46,890 bases of DNA, from the NCBI GenBank assembly GCA_913062915.1, contig CAJXWH010000003.1, forward strand, positions 1 to 46,890, read 5' to 3'. Below the pieces are notes generated by a model. It saw only the letters and a program-made list of their open reading frames with translations. It ran no database searches and had not been told where the DNA came from. The stretch is from an uncultured Acidiferrobacteraceae bacterium (GTDB lineage Bacteria > Pseudomonadota > Gammaproteobacteria > Arenicellales > UBA868). Position 1 is the first letter of the stretch. Each line of letters starts with the position of its first letter. The position numbers and the translations under genes are program-made. Shown in pieces: positions 1 to 10,219 of the stretch.

Positions 1-5
1 AGAGA

Positions 6-383
6 ATGAGTATTCTTAGATACACCGATGACCACGAGTGGGCCCGACTTGAGGGCGATACGGTCACCGTCGGCATCACCGAGTTTGCCCAGGACCAGCT
101 GGGCGAACTGGTATTCGTCGAACTGCCTACCGTAGGTGGGGCGGTTACCCAGGGGGATGAGGCCGCAGTGGTTGAATCAGTTAAAGCCGCGGGTGAGGTG
201 AAGTCACCGGTCGGCGGTACGATTATGGAAATTAATGAGTCCCTGGTCGATACCCCAGAAAAAGTCAATGACGACCCTATGGGCGAAGGTTGGATTTACA
301 AGGTGGCTATTGCAGATCAGACCGAATGGGAGAGCCTTATGGATGAAGCGGCGTACGCCGCATTAGTGGCGGATACATCCTGA
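6..383 (+). CDS. gcvH: Glycine cleavage system H protein
   Basis: H protein is the lipoylated shuttle of the glycine cleavage complex. It carries the aminomethyl group from GcvP to GcvT and is re-oxidised by lipoamide dehydrogenase in the cytosol. The 125-residue length is normal for the family. The lipoyl attachment motif ESVKAAGE places the modified lysine at about residue 60, inside the conserved biotinyl/lipoyl-like fold. The ATG at position 6 lies right at the window edge behind a purine-rich AGAGA, so the full ribosome site is not visible. gcvP follows after 32 bp on the same strand and lipA follows gcvP, so one transcript probably supplies the apo-protein, its decarboxylase and the enzyme that finishes its cofactor. 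gcvT would be expected just upstream, outside the window. Confidence 0.97.
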   Translation: MSILRYTDDHEWARLEGDTVTVGITEFAQDQLGELVFVELPTVGGAVTQGDEAAVVESVKAAGEVKSPVGGTIMEINESLVDTPEKVNDDPMGEGWIYKVAIADQTEWESLMDEAAYAALVADTS

Positions 384-415
384 ACTCCCACCGCCTCAAG
401 ACCCCAACGCAGACG

Positions 416-3325
416 GTGAGTAACTCGCGACCCACATTGCTTGACCTTGAGATGCATGGCGATTTCATTCGCCGGCATATCGGCCCAAACGACGATGATG
501 TCGAGTCCATGCTGCGAGAAATTGCTTTGCCGTCCCTCGATAAGTTGATTCAAAAAACGATGCCAGACTCGATTGTGAGTGATCGACCGCTTGATCTTAC
601 TGCGCCACGCAGCGAGCGGGCTGCCACGAGACACCTTCGTCATATGCGACATCGAAACCAGGTTTTTATCTCGATGATTGGCTGTGGTTATCACGGCACC
701 GTGATGCCATCTGTCATCAAGCGCAATGTGCTTGAGAACCCGGACTGGTATACCGCGTACACGCCCTATCAGGCAGAAGTCAGTCAGGGTCGGCTCGAAG
801 TATTGCTTGGATTTCAGCAGATGGTGATCGACCTCACCGGCATGGATATCGCAAACGCCTCGCTCCTGGACGAAGGAACCGCAGCAGCAGAGGCGATGAC
901 AATGGCTCGGCGCATCTCAAAGAGTGAGTCGAGTTGCTTCTTCGTTGACCGGGAATGTCATCCGCAGACCGAGGCGGTAATCCGAACACGTGCGAAATTT
1001 CTAGGATTCGAAGTCGTAGTCGGTGATCCCCACGTCGACCTTGCATCCCGAGATTTCTTTGGAGTGCTTATTCAGTACCCCGCATCTACCGGCGAACTTC
1101 AGGATCTTGAAGATCCGATCGCAACTGCTCATCAACGCGATGCCTTGGCGGTCGTTGCAACAGACCTTCTTGCACTTACCCTAGTAAAACCACCTGGTGA
1201 GATGGGTGCCGATATTGTGCTTGGCAATTCCCAGCGCTTTGGTGTTCCAATGGGATACGGTGGACCTCATGCGGCATTTTTTGCCGCCCGCGATTCCCAC
1301 AAACGTTCGATGCCTGGCCGTGTAATCGGGGTTTCCGTTGATGCGCTAGGTCGACCGGCTTTACGAATGGCGTTACAGACTCGGGAGCAGCACATTAGAC
1401 GAGAAAAGGCCACCAGTAATATTTGTACGGCGCAGGTCCTGCTCGCGAATATCGCGACCTTTTATGCCATGTACCATGGCCCGAATAGACTGAAAACAAT
1501 CGCCAATCGCGTTCATCGAATAACTGGAATTCTTGCGCTCGGCCTCAAGCAGCTCGGTTATACCGTGGACACCAAATTTTTCTTCGATACCTTGAAGGTG
1601 AGTGTCCCAGGTCTTGCCGGCCGCCTGGCTGCGCGAGCGCGTGAATCACGGATCAATCTTCGGGTAATTGATCCCAATTACCTCGGGATTTCACTTGACG
1701 AGACAACCAAGCGGGCGAACCTCGAAACACTGTGGCGTGTCTTCGACACACGTGCCAATTCCAAGCTCGATATCGACACACTAGACAAAGATGTTGGAAC
1801 CAGTATCCCGACGCAATTACAACGCACTTCAACTTATCTCGAACATCCGATCTTCAATCGATATCAATCCGAAACAGAGATGATGCGTTACATGCGCCGT
1901 ACGGCCGGCAAGGACATCAGCCTGGGTCGCTCAATGATTCCACTCGGCTCCTGCACCATGAAGTTGAATGCCACCACCGAGATGATGCCTTTGTCGTACC
2001 GTGACTTCGGCAACCTCCACCCATTCGCACCGCTCGATCAAACTCAGGGATATCAGCAACTTTTTGAGGAATTGGAGGGCATGCTTTGTGAAATTACCGG
2101 ATTTCACGCGCTTTCACTGCAACCGAATGCTGGATCCCAGGGTGAATATGCTGGACTGCTGTGTATCCGCGCCTATCACCAAAGTCTTGGGCAGGAACAC
2201 CGGAACATCTGCCTGATCCCGTCCTCAGCCCACGGCACGAATCCGGCCAGCGCGGTCCTCGCCGGCATGGAAGTCGTCGTGATTGGATGCGACTCCAGTG
2301 GCAATGTCGATCTAAACGATCTTCAAGACAAAGCGAAACAACACCGAGATCGACTGGCCGCGCTAATGATCACCTACCCCTCTACCCACGGCGTTTTCGA
2401 GGAAGCAATCCGCGATATCTGTCAAATCGTGCACGATTGCGGCGGCCAGGTGTACATGGACGGTGCCAATCTAAACGCGCTGGTGGGCATTTGCCGACCT
2501 GGCGAAATTGGCGCCGATGTCGCTCACATCAACCTGCACAAGACTTTTGCCATTCCGCATGGCGGTGGGGGACCCGGAATGGGTCCAATCGGAGTACTTG
2601 CACATCTGGCCCCTTTCCTTCCCGACCACCCCATAGTCGAAGGGATTAATCCTGCGTCCGGCGGTGACCCAACGATCGGCACAGTATCTTCGGCACCATG
2701 GGGCTCGGCCAGTATTCTGCCGATTTCCTGGGCTTATATTGCCATGCTGGGTGCCTCCGGACTGCGTCGAGCCACCGAAATTGCCATACTCAACGCCAAT
2801 TACATCGCCAAACGTCTACAACCTCATTACCCAGTCGTCTACCGTGGCGCCCACGGACTGGTTGCCCATGAATGCATTATCGATCTTCGTCCTATCAAGG
2901 CCGGTACGGAGGTTTCAGTCGAGGACGTAGCAAAACGTTTGATCGACTATGGATTTCATGCGCCAACTATGTCGTGGCCGGTACCCGATACCTTCATGAT
3001 CGAACCCACGGAGAGTGAATCAAAAGAGGAAATTGATCGTTTCGTAGACGCGATGATTGCAATTCGATCTGAAATCGCAGAAATCGAATCCGGAGAAGCT
3101 GATCGAGAAAATAATCTTCTTCGCAACGCACCGCACTCGATCCATCTCTTAACCGAATCAAATTGGAACTACCCGTATCCACGCGAACGCGCTTTCTTTC
3201 CGACTGACAACACCCGTCGGGATAAATACTGGCCGCCGGTTGGGCGGGTCGATAGCGTATCAGGGGACAGGAATCTCGTCTGCACCTGCCCACCCATCGA
3301 ATACTACGAGCAGGAGGCTACGTGA
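416..3325 (+). CDS. gcvP: Glycine dehydrogenase (aminomethyl-transferring), P protein
   Basis: PLP-dependent P protein decarboxylates glycine and loads the aminomethyl group onto lipoyl-GcvH. At 969 residues it is the single-chain form found in Proteobacteria and mitochondria, not the split GcvPA/GcvPB form. The N-terminal half begins with the usual FIRRHIGPN motif. The C-terminal half carries the PLP-lysine motif [17 protein letters not shown], with the lysine at about residue 709. The start is a GTG at 416. Its stop codon overlaps the GTG start of lipA by four bases, indicating translational coupling. No frameshift or missing motif is apparent. Confidence 0.97.
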   Translation: MSNSRPTLLDLEMHGDFIRRHIGPNDDDVESMLREIALPSLDKLIQKTMPDSIVSDRPLDLTAPRSERAATRHLRHMRHRNQVFISMIGCGYHGTVMPSVIKRNVLENPDWYTAYTPYQAEVSQGRLEVLLGFQQMVIDLTGMDIANASLLDEGTAAAEAMTMARRISKSESSCFFVDRECHPQTEAVIRTRAKFLGFEVVVGDPHVDLASRDFFGVLIQYPASTGELQDLEDPIATAHQRDALAVVATDLLALTLVKPPGEMGADIVLGNSQRFGVPMGYGGPHAAFFAARDSHKRSMPGRVIGVSVDALGRPALRMALQTREQHIRREKATSNICTAQVLLANIATFYAMYHGPNRLKTIANRVHRITGILALGLKQLGYTVDTKFFFDTLKVSVPGLAGRLAARARESRINLRVIDPNYLGISLDETTKRANLETLWRVFDTRANSKLDIDTLDKDVGTSIPTQLQRTSTYLEHPIFNRYQSETEMMRYMRRTAGKDISLGRSMIPLGSCTMKLNATTEMMPLSYRDFGNLHPFAPLDQTQGYQQLFEELEGMLCEITGFHALSLQPNAGSQGEYAGLLCIRAYHQSLGQEHRNICLIPSSAHGTNPASAVLAGMEVVVIGCDSSGNVDLNDLQDKAKQHRDRLAALMITYPSTHGVFEEAIRDICQIVHDCGGQVYMDGANLNALVGICRPGEIGADVAHINLHKTFAIPHGGGGPGMGPIGVLAHLAPFLPDHPIVEGINPASGGDPTIGTVSSAPWGSASILPISWAYIAMLGASGLRRATEIAILNANYIAKRLQPHYPVVYRGAHGLVAHECIIDLRPIKAGTEVSVEDVAKRLIDYGFHAPTMSWPVPDTFMIEPTESESKEEIDRFVDAMIAIRSEIAEIESGEADRENNLLRNAPHSIHLLTESNWNYPYPRERAFFPTDNTRRDKYWPPVGRVDSVSGDRNLVCTCPPIEYYEQEAT

Positions 3326-4305
3326 CTGAAAACCGTCCTTCGGTCCAGCAACGGGGCATCGACAAGGTTTCCCGAGTGCCTGTCAAATTTCCGATGACTG
3401 ATCGGGCTGAACGGCTGCCAAAACCCAACTGGATTCGAGCACAGTTTCCCGGTACACCTGAAGTTGCACGACTCAAGAAAATCCTGCGTCAAAACCAGCT
3501 GCACACCGTCTGCGAGGAAGCAAATTGCCCCAACCTCGGGGAGTGCTTTGGTAACGGGACCGCGACCTTCATGATCATGGGTGCTCTGTGTACTCGGCGC
3601 TGCCCATTCTGCGACGTTGCGCACGGCCGGCCGTTGCCGCTCGATCCGAACGAGCCCATCGCGCTGACTCGGACGGTATGTGAAATGGGGCTGAGTTACG
3701 TTGTCATTACCTCGGTGGATCGCGACGACCTGCGAGATGGTGGGGCCGGCCACTTTGCCGCCTGCGTTAGCGCGTTGCGCGCCGATTTGCCAGAGATTCA
3801 GATCGAGATCCTCGTGCCTGACTTTCGCGGTAGAGCAGAAGTGGCTCTCGACATCCTGAGTCAATCGCCCCCCAACGTATTCAATCATAACCTCGAGACT
3901 GTGCCCCGACTCTACCGGCGGGTTCGCCCAGGGGCCGACTATGAACACTCTCTTACTTTGCTGCGCCAGTTCGGTGAAAGATGTTCAGGCATACCCACCA
4001 AATCGGGACTCATGTTGGGGCTTGGGGAAACGAGCAAGGAAGTGGAAGCGGTGATGAACGACCTGCGTGACCACGGGGTCCAAATTTTGACCCTCGGCCA
4101 GTATTTGCAGCCAAGCCTCCATCATCTTCCAGTAGAGCGGTATGTGGATCCTGAAGAATTCAACAATTTAGGACTAGCAGGCAAAAAAATAGGATTTTCG
4201 CACGTTGCCTCGGGGCCCATGGTTCGCTCTTCCTACCACGCAGACCAACATGCGCGCGCTGCGAGGGTGGGATTTCAGCCTGTTTTAGGCAATTTGGCGC
4301 CCTAA
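3322..4305 (+). CDS. lipA: Lipoyl synthase (radical SAM)
   Basis: LipA inserts two sulfurs into octanoyl groups bound to lipoyl domains such as GcvH and the E2 subunits. The sequence shows both iron-sulfur sites: the auxiliary cluster cysteines at about residues 64, 69 and 75 ([12 protein letters not shown]) and the radical-SAM CxxxCxxC at 90, 94 and 97 (CTRRCPFC). The C-terminal RSSYHAD motif is also present. The 327-residue length is typical, and the sequence follows the gammaproteobacterial pattern ([22 protein letters not shown]). It starts at a GTG that overlaps the gcvP stop. lipA more often sits with lipB, so its position inside a glycine-cleavage operon is notable and suggests co-supply of H protein and its cofactor. 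lipB is not in the window. Confidence 0.97.
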   Translation: MTENRPSVQQRGIDKVSRVPVKFPMTDRAERLPKPNWIRAQFPGTPEVARLKKILRQNQLHTVCEEANCPNLGECFGNGTATFMIMGALCTRRCPFCDVAHGRPLPLDPNEPIALTRTVCEMGLSYVVITSVDRDDLRDGGAGHFAACVSALRADLPEIQIEILVPDFRGRAEVALDILSQSPPNVFNHNLETVPRLYRRVRPGADYEHSLTLLRQFGERCSGIPTKSGLMLGLGETSKEVEAVMNDLRDHGVQILTLGQYLQPSLHHLPVERYVDPEEFNNLGLAGKKIGFSHVASGPMVRSSYHADQHARAARVGFQPVLGNLAP

Positions 4306-4446
4306 ACCGTACTGTGGATCTGGTAATCACTCGGAAATTCGGGTTACCATCGCGATAACACCGGTCCTTAGACGCGGCTGAGTCGTTGTGCCCGCTGTGG
4401 TCTGGTGCAATCATAATCATCCATCAAATACAGGAGAGGAGTACAT

Positions 4447-5481
4447 ATGAGACTCAAAACGACTGTAACTTTGGCCGCGGTGGCTCTTGCGCTCGGCGTG
4501 ACCAGTGGTGCCCAAGCGGGCACCCTGGAAGACGTGCAAGCTCGAGGCGTATTACGCTGCGTGGTCAGCACGGGAATCGCAGGATTTGCGAAGCCTGATG
4601 CAAACGGCGTGTGGGGAGGCTTTGATATCGACTTCTGCCGTGCCACAGCTGCTGCTGTTCTTGGCGATGCGGGCGCGATTGAAGCCGTGACCTCCACCGG
4701 CAAAACCCGTTTCACCAAGTTGAATGCTGGTGAAGGTGACGTCCTTTGGCGGAACACCACGATCACTTTTTCACGTGATGTCGGTGTGAAACTACGCTTC
4801 CATGGCATCAACTACTATGACGGCCAGGGCTTCATGGTGAAAAAGAGCCTCGGCATCGGTAGCGCCCTGGAACTCGACGGGGCATCGGTCTGCATCCAGA
4901 CCGGTACCACAACCGAGCTCAACCTGGCGGACTACTTTGCTGAGAACGGCATGTCGTACGAAGCGGTGACCATCGAGACCAACGATGAAGCGCGGCAGAA
5001 CTACGAAAGCGATCGTTGCGACGTCTACACCACGGACGCTTCTGGCCTGTCTTCAACCCGCTCGGCTCTGCCGGACCCCGATGCACACATGGTGCTTCCT
5101 GAGATCATCTCAAAAGAGCCCCTGGGCCCCGCAACCCGACATGGCGATGACCAGTGGTCGGATATCATCACGTGGGTCTTAAACGCCACAATTACGGCTG
5201 AAGAACTGGGTGTTACCCAGGCTAACGTCGATGCGAAGGCTGGCAAACAAGGGCAGCCTTCTAAGAATCCTGAAACTCGCCGCATGCTGGGCCTAGACGG
5301 CAGCCAGGGTTCAGAACTCGGTCTTTCCAATGACTGGGCTTACCAAATCATCAAGCAAGTCGGTAACTACAGTGACATTTTCGAGCGCAATATTGGCCCG
5401 AATACGCCACTTGGAATCGAGCGCGGTCTGAACGCGCTTTGGACCAACGGTGGTCTACAGTATTCGCCGCCTTTCCGTTAA
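4447..5481 (+). CDS. aapJ: General L-amino acid ABC transporter substrate-binding protein
   Basis: This is the periplasmic binding protein of an Aap/Bzt-type polar amino-acid importer (family 3 solute-binding protein). The first 25 residues form a Sec signal peptide with a hydrophobic core and an AQA cleavage site before GTLEDV. The mature start (VQARGVLRCVVS) and the C-terminal NIGPNTPLGIERGLNALW signature are characteristic of AapJ/BztA. Two cysteines in the first lobe could form the disulfide common in this group. A very strong ribosome site (GGAGAGGAG) precedes the ATG at 4447. It leads aapQMP, separated by a gap holding two hairpins, the usual arrangement for producing more binding protein than permease. 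Substrate is inferred from the family: broad L-amino acids such as Glu, Asp, Gln and Asn. Confidence 0.95.
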   Translation: MRLKTTVTLAAVALALGVTSGAQAGTLEDVQARGVLRCVVSTGIAGFAKPDANGVWGGFDIDFCRATAAAVLGDAGAIEAVTSTGKTRFTKLNAGEGDVLWRNTTITFSRDVGVKLRFHGINYYDGQGFMVKKSLGIGSALELDGASVCIQTGTTTELNLADYFAENGMSYEAVTIETNDEARQNYESDRCDVYTTDASGLSSTRSALPDPDAHMVLPEIISKEPLGPATRHGDDQWSDIITWVLNATITAEELGVTQANVDAKAGKQGQPSKNPETRRMLGLDGSQGSELGLSNDWAYQIIKQVGNYSDIFERNIGPNTPLGIERGLNALWTNGGLQYSPPFR

Positions 5482-5519
5482 TCGAAAGTCTGTAATTCTT
5501 ACTAGTTGTCCGGGTACGT

Positions 5520-5579
5520 CGGGGGCCTACCAAAGGCCCCCGGCCAACCCGTCTCTTCACCGGCGTTTCCTAAACGCCG
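5520..5579 (+). promoter_or_regulatory. Two tandem stem-loops between aapJ and aapQ
   Basis: The first hairpin has 9-bp arms CGGGGGCCT (5520-5528) and AGGCCCCCG (5534-5542) around a 5-base loop. The second has 8-bp arms CGGCGTTT (5561-5568) and AAACGCCG (5572-5579) around CCT. Neither has a T-run, so they are more likely 3' protectors of the aapJ message, or partial attenuators that lower permease expression, than full terminators. The structures are read directly; the role is inferred from similar binding-protein/permease junctions. Confidence 0.6.
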
Positions 5580-5603
5580 AGCGGTCCTGATCGAAAACTG
5601 GCC

Positions 5604-6800
5604 GTGATGACACCAACACGTTCCGAAACGGATAATCTGCTTCTGCGTCTTTGGCGCAACCAGGAATCGCGCGCTGTCATCATTCAGATCGTGACGATGG
5701 CGATTCTCTTTGCGTTCATCGCGCTGATCGCCCGGAATATTGTCATTAACCTCGCAGCGGTCGGAAAAGAATTCAGTTTTAATTTTCTGATGTGGCCAGC
5801 CGCTTACGACATTACGTTTTCACCTTTTATCGAATACACCAACCAGTCGACACACCTTCGAGCCGCGACCGTTGGCGCTCTAAATACCCTTTTGGTCGCG
5901 TTCTTCGGAATTATTCTGGCATCGATCCTAGGCTTCACCCTTGGCATCCTGCGACTCTCCAGCAATTGGCTGGTCAACCGAATCGCCTATGTGTTTCTCG
6001 AATTCATGCGCAATGTACCGGTGCTCATCCACATCCTGGCGCTCTATTCACTCATCGTCGTCCTGCTGCCGCCAGCGAAAAAGGCGATCAACATCGGTGA
6101 CGGTACGTTCTTTCTTTCAAATCGTGGCTTCTACGTGCCCTCGCCCGTCTTCGAGTCCGGCGCAGGGATCGTCGGGGTGGTGCTCATCATCGCGATCGTC
6201 TGCGTCATCGGGTTCAAGCGCTGGGCGAAAAAGGTCCAGAACGAGACCGGGAAGATTTATCCCGTTTTCTGGATTTCGACCGCCGTCATTGTCGGTACGA
6301 CCGGCATCGCTTTTTTGGCCACAGGAATGCCACTCTCATGGGATATGCCAGTTCTCAAGGGCTTCAATTTCAAGGGCGGTATGGCACTCAAGCCGGAATT
6401 CCTGGCGCTTTGGCTCGCGCTTTCGTACTACACGGCCTGTTTTATCGCAGAAATCGTACGCGCTGGGATTCTCGCCGTCAGCCACGGCCAGACCGAAGCA
6501 GCACGCGCCATGGGGCTGCGACCCAACCGGACCCTTCAGCTTATCGTGATTCCCCAAGCACTCAGAGTGATCGTACCGCCACTTTGCAGCCAGTACCTTA
6601 ACCTGACTAAAAACTCGTCTCTTGCCATTGCCATTGGTTACATGGACATCACCGCGACTCTCGGCGGCATCAGCCTGATGCAAACGGGGAGAGAGATGGA
6701 GACCATGATGATTGTCATGGGCTTTTACCTGGTGATCTCACTCACCATCTCGGCCTTCATGAACTGGTTTAACCAACGCATCAAACTCACCGAACGCTAG
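5604..6800 (+). CDS. aapQ: General L-amino acid ABC transporter permease (AapQ/BztB type)
   Basis: Inner-membrane permease of the amino-acid importer. At 398 residues it is longer than simple HisM-type permeases, as expected for AapQ/BztB, which carry an extra periplasmic and transmembrane section. The first membrane segment is at about residues 24-46. The central insertion (about residues 150-270) contains two more hydrophobic segments. The C-terminal permease domain has the EAA loop EAARAMGLRPNRTLQLIVIPQALR that contacts the ATPase. The listed start is a GTG directly followed by ATG (5607); either could be used and the ribosome site is weak. aapM follows after 12 bp. It is expected to form a heterodimer with AapM, energised by AapP. 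Confidence 0.94.
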   Translation: MMTPTRSETDNLLLRLWRNQESRAVIIQIVTMAILFAFIALIARNIVINLAAVGKEFSFNFLMWPAAYDITFSPFIEYTNQSTHLRAATVGALNTLLVAFFGIILASILGFTLGILRLSSNWLVNRIAYVFLEFMRNVPVLIHILALYSLIVVLLPPAKKAINIGDGTFFLSNRGFYVPSPVFESGAGIVGVVLIIAIVCVIGFKRWAKKVQNETGKIYPVFWISTAVIVGTTGIAFLATGMPLSWDMPVLKGFNFKGGMALKPEFLALWLALSYYTACFIAEIVRAGILAVSHGQTEAARAMGLRPNRTLQLIVIPQALRVIVPPLCSQYLNLTKNSSLAIAIGYMDITATLGGISLMQTGREMETMMIVMGFYLVISLTISAFMNWFNQRIKLTER

Positions 6801-6812
6801 ATCAAAAAGTCC

Positions 6813-7943
6813 ATGGGCGCTCAAACGACCAAGCAATATGCCCCGGGCACACACCCGGACCTGCCACCACCGGTGCGAACTACCGGCCCTATTGCGTGGA
6901 TGCGGATCAACCTGTTCTCTTCTCCGCTCAACATCGCTTTGACAATTGCTTCTGTATGGATTCTGTGGTCGATCGTACCGGGAATCCTCGACTGGGTCGT
7001 ATTCAATGCTGTTTGGAGCGCAACCGACCGCAAGGATTGTTGGGGCCAGATGGCGGCAGCACGAGATGGTGCCTGCTGGGCGTTTATCCGGGGTAGCTTC
7101 AAACTCTTCTTATACGGCTGGTATCCAGAGGACCAGCGCTGGCGGCCGAATCTGTGCTTTGTGCTGTTTCTGGTGGCGGTTGTCGGTGTATTGCGGGAAA
7201 ACATGCCTGGCAAGAAGTACTGGCTCTGGTACGCCGTGGCCTTTCCGTTCATCGCGGCCTGGCTGCTGGTCGGTGGTTTCGGCCTGCCCCCAGTTAGCAC
7301 GAATAAGTTCGGCGGCATTCTCTTGACGGTAGTGATTGGCGTGACCGGAATTGCGTTCTCGCTCCCGATCGGCATTCTCCTCGCTCTTGGACGGCGATCG
7401 AATTTGCCGACCCTGCGGACAGTCTGCGTGGTCTTCATCGAGTTCATCCGGGGCGTGCCGCTCATCACGCTACTTTTTGTCGCCTCGACCATGCTGACCT
7501 ATTTCCTGCCGCCAGGTTCGACGTTCGATCTCTTGATGCGCGTGCTGATTATGGTGACACTGTTCTCTTCGGCCTATATCGCCGAGGTCGTTCGCGGGGG
7601 CCTACAGGGGTTGCCATCGGGGCAGTACGAGGCGGCCAACTCGCTGGGTCTCACCTACTGGCGAGCCCATCAGTTGATCATCCTGCCGCAAGCACTCAAG
7701 ATCTCGATCCCCGGTATCGTGAATACCTTCATCGGCCTTTACAAAGACTCCGTGCTGGTTCTCATCATCGGCATGATGGACATCCTCGGGCTCGGCCGGG
7801 CCCGTCTCAATGATGCGGACTGGCTTGGACTCGCGCCGGAACTTTACCTGTTCATCGCCCTTTTCTTTTTCATCTGCTGTTTCAGCATGGCGCGGTACTC
7901 GCTCAATCTCGAGAAAAGACTGGAGACTGAGCACAGACGATAA
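6813..7943 (+). CDS. aapM: General L-amino acid ABC transporter permease (AapM/BztC type)
   Basis: Second inner-membrane permease of the Aap/Bzt importer, 376 residues with several hydrophobic segments. The N-terminal part has the soluble and first membrane sections typical of AapM ([18 protein letters not shown]). The C-terminal BPD_transp_1 domain carries the EAA loop [26 protein letters not shown]. The cysteine-containing periplasmic loop around residues 70-90 (DCWGQ, GACWAF) is seen in many AapM homologues. It starts at the ATG 12 bp after aapQ and is followed 23 bp later by the ATPase gene, so the four genes form one operon. No defect is seen. Confidence 0.94.
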   Translation: MGAQTTKQYAPGTHPDLPPPVRTTGPIAWMRINLFSSPLNIALTIASVWILWSIVPGILDWVVFNAVWSATDRKDCWGQMAAARDGACWAFIRGSFKLFLYGWYPEDQRWRPNLCFVLFLVAVVGVLRENMPGKKYWLWYAVAFPFIAAWLLVGGFGLPPVSTNKFGGILLTVVIGVTGIAFSLPIGILLALGRRSNLPTLRTVCVVFIEFIRGVPLITLLFVASTMLTYFLPPGSTFDLLMRVLIMVTLFSSAYIAEVVRGGLQGLPSGQYEAANSLGLTYWRAHQLIILPQALKISIPGIVNTFIGLYKDSVLVLIIGMMDILGLGRARLNDADWLGLAPELYLFIALFFFICCFSMARYSLNLEKRLETEHRR

Positions 7944-7966
7944 TTTTCTTACGGAAACTTGCACTC

Positions 7967-8758
7967 ATGGTTAACGAAAATTCCGACTCCCAAACAAGCC
8001 AGACAACCTCCGTTGAATCGGCTGAAGCCATCATATCGATCACAGGCATGCACAAATGGTTTGATGACTTTCATGTCCTGAAAGACATCGACCTTGAAGT
8101 GGGCCGCGGCGAGCGGATCGTGATCTGTGGGCCTTCAGGCTCTGGCAAATCCACCCTGATCCGCTGTATCAACCGGCTCGAAGACCACCAGCAGGGCACG
8201 ATCATCGTCGACGGGACCGAACTGACCCATGATCTCAAGAACATCGAGATCGTCCGCTCCGAGGTCGGCATGGTGTTTCAGCAATTCAACTTGTTTCCGC
8301 ACCTGACCGCGCTCCAGAACGTCTCCCTGGCACCAATTTGGGTCCGCAAAATGCCGAAGAAAGAAGCCGAAGAAGCCGCGATGCAGTATCTAGAACGCGT
8401 GCAAATTCCGGAACAGGCCAATAAATACCCAGGCCAGTTGTCAGGCGGTCAGCAGCAGCGGGTCGCAATCGCCCGGGCGCTTTGCATGAATCCAAGAATC
8501 ATGCTGTTCGATGAGCCCACCTCGGCGCTTGATCCCGAAATGATCAAGGAAGTCCTCGACGTCATGATCGAACTTGCCGAAAGCGGCATGACCATGCTGG
8601 TGGTCACCCACGAAATGGGTTTTGCCACCCGGGTCGCCCACCGGGTGATCTTCATGGATGAAGGCGAGATCATCGAACAGAATTCCCCGAAAGAATTCTT
8701 CGAAAATCCTCAGCATGACCGAACCAAACTTTTTTTGAGCCAGATTCTGCACCACTAA
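7967..8758 (+). CDS. aapP: Amino acid ABC transporter ATP-binding protein (AapP/BztD type)
   Basis: Cytosolic ATPase that powers AapQM. All ABC motifs are visible: Walker [10 protein letters not shown] (residues 55-63), Q-loop [12 protein letters not shown], signature LSGGQQQR, Walker B IMLFDEP, D-loop SALD and the switch histidine in VVTHEMG. It is 263 residues, with a short polar N-terminal extension before the core ([10 protein letters not shown]). The ATG start is preceded by ACGGAAAC. It is the last gene of the operon and converges on the PLP enzyme gene at 8861; a possible hairpin lies in the gap (8782-8806). Confidence 0.96.
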   Translation: MVNENSDSQTSQTTSVESAEAIISITGMHKWFDDFHVLKDIDLEVGRGERIVICGPSGSGKSTLIRCINRLEDHQQGTIIVDGTELTHDLKNIEIVRSEVGMVFQQFNLFPHLTALQNVSLAPIWVRKMPKKEAEEAAMQYLERVQIPEQANKYPGQLSGGQQQRVAIARALCMNPRIMLFDEPTSALDPEMIKEVLDVMIELAESGMTMLVVTHEMGFATRVAHRVIFMDEGEIIEQNSPKEFFENPQHDRTKLFLSQILHH

Positions 8759-8781
8759 CACTCGCGGCAAAATTTCTGAAG

Positions 8782-8806
8782 CAAGGCGCCCGGGCCCATC
8801 GCCTTG
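8782..8806. terminator. Possible hairpin between convergent genes
   Basis: Seven-base arms CAAGGCG (8782-8788) and CGCCTTG (8800-8806) enclose an 11-base G/C-rich loop, between the convergent ends of aapP and the PLP enzyme gene. There is no adjacent T-run on either strand, so intrinsic termination is uncertain. Confidence 0.35.
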
Positions 8807-8860
8807 TAGGGCCGCCCGTCCACTTGATTCCCGGCCTATGCCGAGACAGCAGCACGGTCG

Positions 8861-10066
8861 TCAGCGCAACACCTGATCGAGGTCTGCACAGAGGTCTTCC
8901 GGATCCTCGAGCCCAATCGACATCCGAAATACCCCTTCCCCCGCCATCTCTCGGTACGCAGCAAGTTGGCTGCCTTCGATCTGGTAGCTCGACGTCACGA
9001 GGTCATCCGTTCCAATCCAGTACACCAGACTTCGATGATGGCCGAGGGAGACTGCGTAGTGAAATACTTTGAGCTCCTTGGCCATCTTAACCGCCACGGT
9101 CTCGCCATTTCGAACCCGAACTGAGACCATCCCGGAGTAGTTCTCCATCTGTGTCCGGGCGAGTTCGTACTGGGGGTGGCTCGGCAACCCGGGATAAAGC
9201 ACAGCGTCGACGCTTGGATGTTGCTCGAGATACGAGGCGACCGCCACCGCGTTCTTCTCGTGTGCTTCCATGCGAATCGGCAAAGTTGCCAATCCCCGCT
9301 GAATCAGCCACGCATTGAAAGGACTGATCGTGCCACCCAGATGGATCAGGCCTTCCGACTCAACCGGCTCCATGGCCTTCGTCGTACCCAGCACTGCCCC
9401 ACCCATTGCATCCCCGTGGCCTCCAATGTATTTGGTCAGCGAATGGATCACATAGTCCGCCCCCAAAGTGAGCGGGCGGGTGGCGATCGGGGAGGCGAAC
9501 GTCGAATCCACAGCAAGTTCCGCGCCTGCACGATGGGCAATGTCGGCAATCGCTGCAATATCAGACAAGCGGAGAATTGGATTGGCCGGCGTCTCAATCC
9601 AGACCAGGCGGGTTTTGGCAGAAACAGCGGCCTCGACGTCGTCCAGCCGGGAGCTATCCACGGGCACGACCTCCACCCCGAGCCGGGGCAGGGAGTTGCG
9701 CACCAGTTCCGCCGTGCCGGGGTAGTTGGTATCGCTGACCACCAACTGATCACCCGGATTTAACAGGCTGAACAGCAAAGCAGACGTGGCCGCCATTCCC
9801 GAGGCAAAACAGATACAGCGCTCCGCCTCTTCCAGCGAGGCCAGCTTCTCTTCCAGTTGGCGAACACTGGGATTGCCCCAGCGACTATAGATGTAGGGGG
9901 AAGCCGTATCACGGTCCACCGCGGAAAATCCGTGCGGCTCGTTCACAACGAACGTGCTCGACATCACGATATTGGGCGCCGACGCACCGGTTAACGCATC
10001 GGGCGCTTCCCCTGCGTGCACCGCCCGGGTGCGTACACCCCGAATCAATTGCTGATCTTTGGCCAT
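8861..10066 (-). CDS. Cys/Met metabolism PLP-dependent enzyme (trans-sulfuration family)
   Basis: Fold-type I PLP enzyme of the cystathionine gamma-synthase / O-succinylhomoserine sulfhydrylase / gamma-lyase superfamily, 401 residues. Seen: YSRWGNPSV near residue 60 (phosphate-binding Tyr and Arg from the neighbouring subunit), SGMAAT, the cofactor-stacking tyrosine in NYPGT, the PLP lysine in HSLTKYIGGHGD, and the C-terminal RMSIGLEDPEDL. Methionine gamma-lyases usually have Tyr-Gly-Cys at the stacking position; here it is Tyr-Pro-Gly, which argues against a classical methionine gamma-lyase. Sulfhydrylase (MetZ-like) or cystathionine synthase/lyase activity is more likely, but the exact reaction cannot be fixed from sequence. 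It lies 153 bp downstream of the HNH gene on the same strand. A role in re-using methanethiol from DMSP breakdown is possible but only inferred. Confidence 0.85.
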   Translation of the reverse strand: MAKDQQLIRGVRTRAVHAGEAPDALTGASAPNIVMSSTFVVNEPHGFSAVDRDTASPYIYSRWGNPSVRQLEEKLASLEEAERCICFASGMAATSALLFSLLNPGDQLVVSDTNYPGTAELVRNSLPRLGVEVVPVDSSRLDDVEAAVSAKTRLVWIETPANPILRLSDIAAIADIAHRAGAELAVDSTFASPIATRPLTLGADYVIHSLTKYIGGHGDAMGGAVLGTTKAMEPVESEGLIHLGGTISPFNAWLIQRGLATLPIRMEAHEKNAVAVASYLEQHPSVDAVLYPGLPSHPQYELARTQMENYSGMVSVRVRNGETVAVKMAKELKVFHYAVSLGHHRSLVYWIGTDDLVTSSYQIEGSQLAAYREMAGEGVFRMSIGLEDPEDLCADLDQVLR

Positions 10067-10219
10067 GACTCTTAGTTCTGGATGCTATTCAGGTCGACCG
10101 AAAAATTAACTTTTATCCACCTGATGAGCACCTCGGCCAGCCGCTGGCGCATGCGGTAGTTGTTAGGCGATCCGCCACCCTGAGTTCTGCCACAACTCCC
10201 CAACTGAGCGAGGCACGCC

